Source: Calothrix membranacea FACHB-236
GTDB lineage: Bacteria > Cyanobacteriota > Cyanobacteriia > Cyanobacteriales > Nostocaceae
Assembly (NCBI RefSeq): GCF_014696315.1
Contig: NZ_JACJPX010000007.1
Span: 1 to 64,000 of the forward strand
Direction of reading: 5' to 3'
DNA: 64,000 bases
Positions 57,622 through 64,000 of this stretch are shown piece by piece (the stretch's first letter is position 1; the number at the start of each line of letters is the position of its first letter). The notes under the pieces are model-generated. The model was not told the origin of the DNA and ran no database searches. It was given only the letters and a program-made list of their open reading frames with translations. The position numbers were made by a program, and so were the translations under genes.

Positions 57622-59976
57622 TTATTCAAAGCGTTGATTTTTCTTTGACCAGCGCTTGAGGCTGTATTTATCACCATTTTCTACTAATAGCGCTAGAGAT
57701 TGTCCCTCTGCAAGTTGGGCTATCCCTGTTAGTGTTTGGTGGTAATTTTGCTGAAACTCAGTATAAATTATCTTACCGCTATCAGACAAGATTAAAGTGC
57801 GGGGACGAGAAAAATTTTTTGCTGCTTCTGGGTCAACCCCTAGATGATTTAATGATGCGATCGCTTCATCTGAGATAGTTAAGACACTTTCTGGATGAGG
57901 GTTATTGGTTAAATTTAAGACTTGCACGGGCCAATAGCCTATTTGTTGCAACATTTGTGGCAGACTGGGCATGGCACCATTGGGAATTTGACCTGATTGT
58001 TGTAAAGACTTCCATACTGTTGGTAACATTGCTGACACTCTGGCTGGCTCTTGTTTTGATAGTTCTTCCAGAGTGATAGGGGATGGTTGTACCCATTCCA
58101 GCGCCGCATCTGTTAAAGCTAAAGGTCGGGGTTGGAGGCGATTTTGATTTTCCGCGATTGGCTGTCCGGATACAAGGAGGCGTAAAACCCCTGCTTGCAA
58201 TTGCACTCCTTTGATTGTGGCGGTGGTCATTTGTTGTTCTCCGTTGGGTAACCAAACCACTATCAAAATTGTTGGGTCACTGCTAATACCCAAGGTATCC
58301 CACATAAATTTGGCAGGAGAAATCTTAGGTAATTGAAAATTTCCAAAGGGGAAATTTAGCCAGCGTTTACCGTCGTTAAATGCACTCACTTCTACTTGAT
58401 ACCAAACTTCGTTATCTGTCAGTTGTAGGTCTGTTGTGAGATTTGGTCTTAGCCATTCAGTTTTATTTACTTGGGTGACGAGTTGCACGGAACCAATAAT
58501 CCGGCTGGGCTGAGTAGAAAGGATTTTTGGTCTAATACCCTCGTTACTTAAGCTACTTAACAAACCTTCAATATAAGTGATTGTCTCTGGGTTAATTTTG
58601 GGTTGTGCTTTCAACCAAGAAATAGCGTGTTCTTCTCCCCGTTGAACAGCTAATATCAATGCACCCCAAGCTATAACCTCTGGCCGATTGGGATTGACTC
58701 GTAATGCTGTGGTGATGCGGTTCCATAATCTACCTCCATCCATTTGCAGCAGAGTTGCAATTTCCGGGACATTTTGCGGCGAAGCTTCAAATACCTCTAA
58801 AGCTTTTTGCCAGCGACCATCAATTAAATCTGCTAGCACCTCTTGAGAGGGAATTGCCCAAGTCTTATCGGCTTCGGTTTTAGTAAGTTGGGAGTGTAGG
58901 TGAATCACATCAATTTGCGCTTGTGCTGCTACGGGAAGCGTGGCTTTTTGCTTTTTTTGTAATGATTGCAACCACTCAAAGGAGGGAGTCCACAGTCCAC
59001 TACGGGCTAGTAATAAAGCATTTTGGTAAGCAGGAGTTTTCAGGGCTGGTATTTTTAAGGAAATTTCTTCTAAAGCAATGGGATGGAGAAATAATTTTAA
59101 AGGTTTGATTTGGTAAATGCGTAATCGTGGTTCTAAACCTATAGTTTGATCGACAACTAACTCTTTAACACTATCTCCAGTTACCTGCTGCCATTTCGGT
59201 AGTTGTCCATTGGGGCTTTTCCAAGTCAACATCTGTTGCAAAGTACTACGTTCTGGATTGTAGTAGACAATGTTACCGTAGGCGATCGCACTGGTTCCCT
59301 GGGGCAGTTTACCTTGTAAATTGAGCCATAACCCTGATGATGTGCCACCCGGAAAGCGATTTACTTCATTTAATGGTAGGGGTTGGCTGTGTTCTAAGTC
59401 TTCTAATTCCACTTCATCAGCAGTAGAAACCACAAAAGATTCTTCTGGCCCAGTTATGGCTAGTTGATTGGCTAGACGGTAGTATTTTTCCGTGGGAGAT
59501 GGTGATTCCAAATCTTGAGATTGTTGATAAACCCTCAACTCTACCAATACTTGACAATCATTTAGGCAATCAGGACGCTGTTGAAAAACTGGCAGCAAAA
59601 AAGACTGTTGTTTATCCTTCGCCACAGTTATAGTTTCCCCAGCTATGAGTTTTTTTTGACTCAAGCTAAGTTGAATTTGTTTGAGAGTCAAGGGTTTATC
59701 CTTGTAATTACCCCGAGATATTTGCGCCCATTCTGGTAAAAATTTATTCATCCAGATAATTTGTTCTGGATTGAATATATAAAGAATACTGAGCCAAGTA
59801 AAAGAAATTAATACACCAACACTACTCAACAATATGGCGATCGCTAGGGTTGATGTCAGCCTATTTCCCCATTGAGAATTTATTTTGGGTGTTGTAGAGG
59901 TATCTTGATTTCTCCCAACATCAGGCTGATTTTGCCATGAGGGTTTTAAAGTTAGCTTTCGCAATCGATTGACCAT
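57622..59976 (-). CDS. Large single-helix membrane protein, conserved cyanobacterial type
   Basis: A 784-residue protein. A basic N-terminal tail of about 35 residues precedes one membrane helix (about 45-68, LAIAILLSSVGVLISFTWLSIL). The rest should lie outside the membrane, with beta-rich regions and a helical part near 350-480 (PAYQNALLLARSGLWTPSFEWLQ). Two Cys in RPDCLNDCQV. I recognise it only as a conserved cyanobacterial hypothetical of this size. It ends in a helical stretch (GDKYSLKRWSKK). It could be a periplasmic scaffold. Neighbouring porin genes are on the envelope theme, but this is weak context. Confidence 0.7.
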   Translation of the reverse strand: MVNRLRKLTLKPSWQNQPDVGRNQDTSTTPKINSQWGNRLTSTLAIAILLSSVGVLISFTWLSILYIFNPEQIIWMNKFLPEWAQISRGNYKDKPLTLKQIQLSLSQKKLIAGETITVAKDKQQSFLLPVFQQRPDCLNDCQVLVELRVYQQSQDLESPSPTEKYYRLANQLAITGPEESFVVSTADEVELEDLEHSQPLPLNEVNRFPGGTSSGLWLNLQGKLPQGTSAIAYGNIVYYNPERSTLQQMLTWKSPNGQLPKWQQVTGDSVKELVVDQTIGLEPRLRIYQIKPLKLFLHPIALEEISLKIPALKTPAYQNALLLARSGLWTPSFEWLQSLQKKQKATLPVAAQAQIDVIHLHSQLTKTEADKTWAIPSQEVLADLIDGRWQKALEVFEASPQNVPEIATLLQMDGGRLWNRITTALRVNPNRPEVIAWGALILAVQRGEEHAISWLKAQPKINPETITYIEGLLSSLSNEGIRPKILSTQPSRIIGSVQLVTQVNKTEWLRPNLTTDLQLTDNEVWYQVEVSAFNDGKRWLNFPFGNFQLPKISPAKFMWDTLGISSDPTILIVVWLPNGEQQMTTATIKGVQLQAGVLRLLVSGQPIAENQNRLQPRPLALTDAALEWVQPSPITLEELSKQEPARVSAMLPTVWKSLQQSGQIPNGAMPSLPQMLQQIGYWPVQVLNLTNNPHPESVLTISDEAIASLNHLGVDPEAAKNFSRPRTLILSDSGKIIYTEFQQNYHQTLTGIAQLAEGQSLALLVENGDKYSLKRWSKKNQRFE

Positions 59977-60162
59977 GTTGGTTTGCGCTCTATCTAGAGA
60001 GTAGTTTGAGGCTGCATAATTTATCTTTTATACTCGCGGTTTTTAAATATTGCCCAAAAATTTTTAAGTCAAATTTGACACAAAATCAGTAAATTTCCTC
60101 AAGCCATTTGTCATAAACGTGAATACACTCATGGCCTAAGTATGGAAGCAGAGTAGAAGCCA

Positions 60163-61806
60163 ATGATACGCCCCACGAAAAGAAAAACCTGGATGCTGGC
60201 ATGGTTAATAATTGCGGGCGTAAACGGATTTTGCCAAAAAGCGATCGCCCAAGATTATAGTTTGCCATTTTCTAGCGAAGAGTCTTCTCTAGAAAATCCC
60301 GAACCGATGGCGCAAGTAACATCGGTATCACAACTAAAAGATGTACAGCCTACAGACTGGGCATTCCAAGCATTACAATCTTTAGTAGAACGCTACGGTT
60401 GTATCGCAGGTTATCCCAATAGCACTTATCGTGGCGATCGCGCTTTGACACGCTATGAATTTGCCGCAGGTGTCAATGCTTGCTTAGATAGAGTTAACGA
60501 GTTAATTGCTACAGCTACCAGTGACTTAGTTAGCCGCGAAGATTTAGCCCAAATCCAAAAATTACAATCAGAATTTGCCCCAGAATTAGCAGCTTTACGG
60601 GGTAGAGTTGATAAATTAGAAGCCCGGACAGCTGAACTTGAAGCCAATCAATTTTCCACAACAACTAAACTGAGTGGCTTAAGCATCATTGGCGTGCAAG
60701 GAAGAAATAGCAATCGTGGTGACGTTAGTCCTAGAGACGGTATCAAAGATGCAAATGATTTAGGTACAAATGCTAATGTCATCTTCATAAATCAGCTATA
60801 TTTAACTACCCAATTTACGCCGCGTAGTTACTTGTTTACAGGTCTTTTACATGGAATTGGTGCAAGTGAGCCGAGATTTAACAATAGCGTTTCTCGGAAT
60901 GATGTTTTGCTGGGCTACGAATTTCCAACAGATGGCTTAATCATTAGTGATCTGCATTATCACTGGTTAGCTACTGATAACTTAGCGCTGATGATCGGTA
61001 CAGAAAACGTCAATATGACAACTGCTTTTCGCGGCCCAAACCGCGCAGAAAGCGGTGCTACAGGCCCACTATCTCTGTTCGCTCAACGCAACCCTATTTT
61101 AAATATAGGGTTTGGTCATGGTGGTATAGCTGTGGATTGGCAGATTGCTAAACGCCTCAGTTTACAGGCACTTTATTCTAGTTATACTCCTGGTAACCCA
61201 GGTCAAGGTACTGGCTTATTTGATAGTAATACTACGACTGGTATACAGTTACTTGTAACGCCAACGGATGCTGTTGATTTAAGTGTTTATTATGTGAATA
61301 ATTACTCTTCAGATGGTTGCTTACTCAGTTTTGTAGGTGATGAGTGCTTAAGTGCAAATTCCGAACCTCTACAAACCAATGCTGTAGGTGCAACCGTCAC
61401 TTGGCAAATTTCGCCCCGTATTACTCTCGGTGCATGGGGTGGTTATACCAGTTCTTACATTCCTGGACAAACAGGAAGTGTAGAAACAACAAATTACATG
61501 GCGTTTGTTAATTTCCCAGATTTATTTGCTAAAGGAAATTTGGGTGGAATTTACTTCGGACAACCGCCAAAAATTACTAACAGTAACTTACCAACAGGTA
61601 GCAATGTTCCCGACACAGTTAATACAGGTTTAGGACGTGCAGGTGGACAACCAGGAACGACATTGCAAATTGAAGGTTTTTATCGCTTTCAAGTCACAGA
61701 TAATATTAGTATTACACCAGGAATCATTCATATATTAGAACCCGGACATACACCTAATAATGACCCTGTGACTATTGGTATACTTAGAAGTACTTTTCTT
61801 TTTTAA
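60163..61806 (+). CDS. SLH/OprB-type iron-uptake porin
   Basis: A 547-residue outer-membrane protein. A signal peptide (about 8-30) is followed by an SLH domain (about 50-115, with QPTDWAFQALQSLVERYG and LTRYEFAAG) that binds peptidoglycan-linked polymers. A helical coil (about 130-165, LRGRVDKLEARTAELEANQF) leads to a C-terminal OprB-like beta barrel ending in SITPGI ... LRSTFLF. The class is often called iron uptake porin in cyanobacteria, but the transport specificity is not proven. A paralogue faces it on the opposite strand at 62121. A long ORF starts at ATG 60163. Confidence 0.92.
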   Translation: MIRPTKRKTWMLAWLIIAGVNGFCQKAIAQDYSLPFSSEESSLENPEPMAQVTSVSQLKDVQPTDWAFQALQSLVERYGCIAGYPNSTYRGDRALTRYEFAAGVNACLDRVNELIATATSDLVSREDLAQIQKLQSEFAPELAALRGRVDKLEARTAELEANQFSTTTKLSGLSIIGVQGRNSNRGDVSPRDGIKDANDLGTNANVIFINQLYLTTQFTPRSYLFTGLLHGIGASEPRFNNSVSRNDVLLGYEFPTDGLIISDLHYHWLATDNLALMIGTENVNMTTAFRGPNRAESGATGPLSLFAQRNPILNIGFGHGGIAVDWQIAKRLSLQALYSSYTPGNPGQGTGLFDSNTTTGIQLLVTPTDAVDLSVYYVNNYSSDGCLLSFVGDECLSANSEPLQTNAVGATVTWQISPRITLGAWGGYTSSYIPGQTGSVETTNYMAFVNFPDLFAKGNLGGIYFGQPPKITNSNLPTGSNVPDTVNTGLGRAGGQPGTTLQIEGFYRFQVTDNISITPGIIHILEPGHTPNNDPVTIGILRSTFLF

Positions 61807-62120
61807 TGATTTTTCACTTATTAAAAAAGCCAGCAGAATTGGGGGATTCTCCCCCAAACCCCCGATTGGGTGACGGTTGCGTCCCCCAAACCCCCTCCAA
61901 AATTATTGTTCGGTTTTTTGTTGAGTAACTAGTTTTTGGTTTTTTTATCAATTAATTTTATTAAATGAACTGTATTTGCCTTTAGCAAGAATTTTTTATA
62001 GTCAAAATTCCCGAATAAATAACTATAGAGTGGACACTATTGGATCTTCGGTTCAAAACCTAATAATCGCAAGTGCCCACCCTACAAAAATTACTGATAT
62101 TTGATGAAGTAATCGGTGTT
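61807..62120. other. Intergenic region between convergent porins
   Basis: It contains a C/G-rich repeat: TTGGGGGA, TTC and TCCCCCAA (61839-61857), then CCCCC runs to about 61905. The rest is AT-rich and shows nothing else. The hairpin may end one or both porin transcripts. Confidence 0.5.
61839..61857. terminator. GC hairpin between the porin genes
   Basis: TTGGGGGA and TCCCCCAA form an 8-base stem with a 3-base loop, 32 bases past the plus-strand porin stop. The T tract after it is missing, so it may be only a repeat. Confidence 0.45.
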
Positions 62121-63788
62121 TTAGAAGGTGAAAGTGGTTCTCAGAGTACCAATGATGGCATTATCGCTGTTAGCAACTTGACCAGGACTGGTTAACCAAA
62201 TTAACCCAGGGGTAATGGAGATATTATCGCTGACACGATATTTATAAAACCCTTCAATATGGTAAGGGCGATCGCCTCCAATGCTTCCTAAGTAGGGTTG
62301 GGCACCAGCAAAAATACCTAAAACATTACCTTGTCTGCCGAAGTCTGGTAAAGCTACGCCAATACCATAGCTCCAAACTTCATCATTATTATTACCTACG
62401 ACGCTGGTAATATCGCTGTAAAGCACAAAGCCACTAATCGAGAGTTTGTCGCTAGGTTTGAAAGCGGCTTCAAAGCCATAGGAATTACTGTTATATGGAT
62501 TACCGCCACCAACTAAATTGGCCGGTACAGTACCCACTACACCAATATTTCCGGCTCCGCCTAGGTCAAATAGGGCAGTACCAGCATCATGATATCCGTG
62601 GACGTAGGTAGCAGCAAAAGAAAGGCGATCGCCTACGTTTAAGTTTAATTGAGCCAGTGCTGCATAGTTACCTTCAAATAAACCAGTACGTACTCCTGGG
62701 TTATTTGGTTGGGAGGCCAAATAGCCTACGGTGATTGAAGGTTGGAAACCGCCGTTACCACTACCAAACACAAAATTAACGCCACCACCTGCACCACCGC
62801 CAATCCGGTAGATTGGGCTTTCAGATGCAAAGGTAGATAAAGCACCGTTACCACCATCAAAACCTTCAAAGTAAGGGTTAAGAGTAGGCGCGTAATCGCT
62901 ATGAATACCGCCACTGGCTGCTATATATACTTGGGAGTTACCCAGGGGGAAGTAATAGGATAACCAGTCTATAATGGCACTATTGTTGCCAGTATTACCT
63001 AGGTTAAAGGTTTGAGTACTCTCAAAGCTGTTACCGGGCAAACTTAACGCATTAGCGTTACCAGCTGCAATCCGGGTATGTAAGGTATCTCTACCAGTGA
63101 AGCTACTTTGTAAATCTAAACGTACTCTGTTTTGAAATACAGTGTTGTTGTTGTCATTATCGCCAAAGCTATCAGTGACTGCAAAAATTGCTTCACCGAC
63201 TAGCTTGGTTGTAGTAGAAAATTGATTGGCTTCTAGTTCCGCAGTCCGGGCTTCTAAAGAATCTACTCGACCGCGTAAAGTTGCTAATTCTGCGGAGAAT
63301 TCTTCTTGCAAACGCTGGAGGGTGGCTAAATCTTGTTTTGTCACCAAGTCAGCTGTTGCTGTTGCAATCAGTTCATTAACTCTATCTAAACAAGCATTCA
63401 AACCTGCGGCAAATTCATAACGAGTTAAAGCTCGATTTCCGCGGTAAGTTCCATTAGGATAACCCGCTATACAACCGTAGCGTTCAACTAAAGACTGCAA
63501 AGCTTGGAATGCCCAATCAGTTGGTTGTACGTCAGAAAACTGAGAAACTGACGTAACTTGAGACATTGAATCCTGGCTACTGACTTCACTTACTAAAACT
63601 CTATTTTCATCAGTTTTAGCTTGAGCAAGTAACTGCTGATTAATGTTTGCTTTCTCTGTGGCAATTCCTGCTGCTTTTGAGTCAGAAGCGTTTAATATTT
63701 CTGCTGCAATCACACTGGACGAAGCCGATGCATAGGCAGCCAAAAATACTGGAAGTAATACCAGATTTTTCCACAATATATTAGACAT
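62121..63788 (-). CDS. SLH/OprB-type iron-uptake porin, paralogue
   Basis: A 555-residue outer-membrane protein with the same layout as the porin at 60163: signal (about 8-29), SLH domain (about 85-150, QPTDWAFQALQSLVERYG), coil (about 165-205, RVDSLEARTAELEANQF) and an OprB-like barrel ending SITPGLIWL ... LRTTFTF. It has a longer leader of about 45 residues between signal and SLH. The two porin genes converge and share closely similar SLH DNA in inverted orientation. A GGAGAGGA Shine-Dalgarno precedes the ATG at 63788. Confidence 0.93.
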   Translation of the reverse strand: MSNILWKNLVLLPVFLAAYASASSSVIAAEILNASDSKAAGIATEKANINQQLLAQAKTDENRVLVSEVSSQDSMSQVTSVSQFSDVQPTDWAFQALQSLVERYGCIAGYPNGTYRGNRALTRYEFAAGLNACLDRVNELIATATADLVTKQDLATLQRLQEEFSAELATLRGRVDSLEARTAELEANQFSTTTKLVGEAIFAVTDSFGDNDNNNTVFQNRVRLDLQSSFTGRDTLHTRIAAGNANALSLPGNSFESTQTFNLGNTGNNSAIIDWLSYYFPLGNSQVYIAASGGIHSDYAPTLNPYFEGFDGGNGALSTFASESPIYRIGGGAGGGVNFVFGSGNGGFQPSITVGYLASQPNNPGVRTGLFEGNYAALAQLNLNVGDRLSFAATYVHGYHDAGTALFDLGGAGNIGVVGTVPANLVGGGNPYNSNSYGFEAAFKPSDKLSISGFVLYSDITSVVGNNNDEVWSYGIGVALPDFGRQGNVLGIFAGAQPYLGSIGGDRPYHIEGFYKYRVSDNISITPGLIWLTSPGQVANSDNAIIGTLRTTFTF

Positions 63789-63878
63789 ATTTCCGTTTTC
63801 CTCTCCACGAAATACCCCTAATTAATTGCTAAAAAAACAATTAATGGGGTTCTTTCTGCACACCTATTAAAGTAAGAT

Positions 63879-63908
63879 ACGTTACATTGATTTGCTGTAT
63901 AAAGTCAA
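63879..63908 (-). promoter_or_regulatory. Possible promoter of the porin gene
   Basis: On the minus strand TTGACT (63908-63903) and TAACGT (63884-63879) lie 18 bases apart, upstream of the porin ATG. The leader also contains a hairpin of AATTAAT arms near 63812-63848. The -10 is a poor match, so this is tentative. No clear Fur site was found. Confidence 0.35.
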
Positions 63909-64000
63909 GTCCTAGCTTATGAAATCTAGATAAATGACTGCACTTTCATAGCCTTCATTCAATGGCTATTTATCTGTAATTTCCACAACTTTGACCAAAT

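Overview
The window looks like chromosomal DNA of a filamentous, probably heterocyst-forming cyanobacterium (Nostocales: Nostoc, Calothrix or Tolypothrix type). The reasons are dense HIP1 octamers (GCGATCGC), abundant 7-base tandem repeats, SLH/OprB-type iron-uptake porins, a CBS-CP12 fusion, a GUN4-domain protein, a PATAN (PatA-like) response regulator, HPPD, and many cyanobacteria-only hypothetical proteins. I saw no tRNA, rRNA, prophage, full insertion sequence or CRISPR array. The genus is inference.

Layout. 0.1-9.5 kb: ClC/CBS/USP chloride transporter, a WGxxGxxG-type secreted peptide, an ABC exporter, a degenerate YdcF-like membrane protein, galE, and a two-gene unit of a periplasmic anchored protein with a TauE/SafE-ferric-reductase-like fusion. 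9.8-18.8 kb: secreted M28 peptidase, HPPD, a DUF1400 alpha/beta hydrolase, ligA, and a secreted GH26-like protein whose expected nucleophile is Gln. 19.0-26.4 kb: a signalling block with a zinc-ribbon/FHA protein, a multi-PAS/GAF histidine kinase, a PATAN-REC regulator and a REC-wHTH-HPt-REC-REC regulator, the last three all on the minus strand. 26.9-29.5 kb: LPS-export genes lptA, lptB and lptF/G. 29.6-35.1 kb: CBS-CP12, a low-complexity envelope protein, an AraC-MGMT DNA-repair regulator, a Uma2 nuclease, and a broken two-part gene. 35.3-44.1 kb: mfd, a CNNM/CorC transporter, a GUN4-domain protein and lysS. 44.2-49.6 kb: a pair of unknown genes, a membrane VOC protein, a sigma-like protein next to a TPR protein, and a secreted hypothetical. 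50.2-57.5 kb: sensor kinase, ppk1, a stand-alone receiver, a small helical protein, a GNAT enzyme, thrC and a small coiled-coil protein. 57.6-63.8 kb: a large anchored protein and two convergent paralogous SLH porins.

Most genes are single housekeeping or envelope genes. The groups that plausibly act together are lptA/lptB/lptF, the kinase/regulator block, the TauE-like/periplasmic pair, and the two porins.

The most distinctive signal lies between and inside genes. (1) Heptamer repeats make composite blocks that run exactly from stop codon to stop codon in two convergent gene pairs, touch the start codon of two others, and contain arrays able to form G-quadruplexes. (2) A TCAACAG-type heptamer is embedded in frame in both the ClC transporter and Mfd and yields the same peptide, QQSTVNSQQ. 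(3) Two families of hairpin repeats occur twice each with compensatory base changes in their arms. Protein-level oddities are a ClC gating Glu replaced by Gln, a GH26-like nucleophile replaced by Gln, a GUN4 domain behind an unrecognised region, and a frameshifted antitoxin-like gene. No single undescribed defence-type system is proven by sequence alone.
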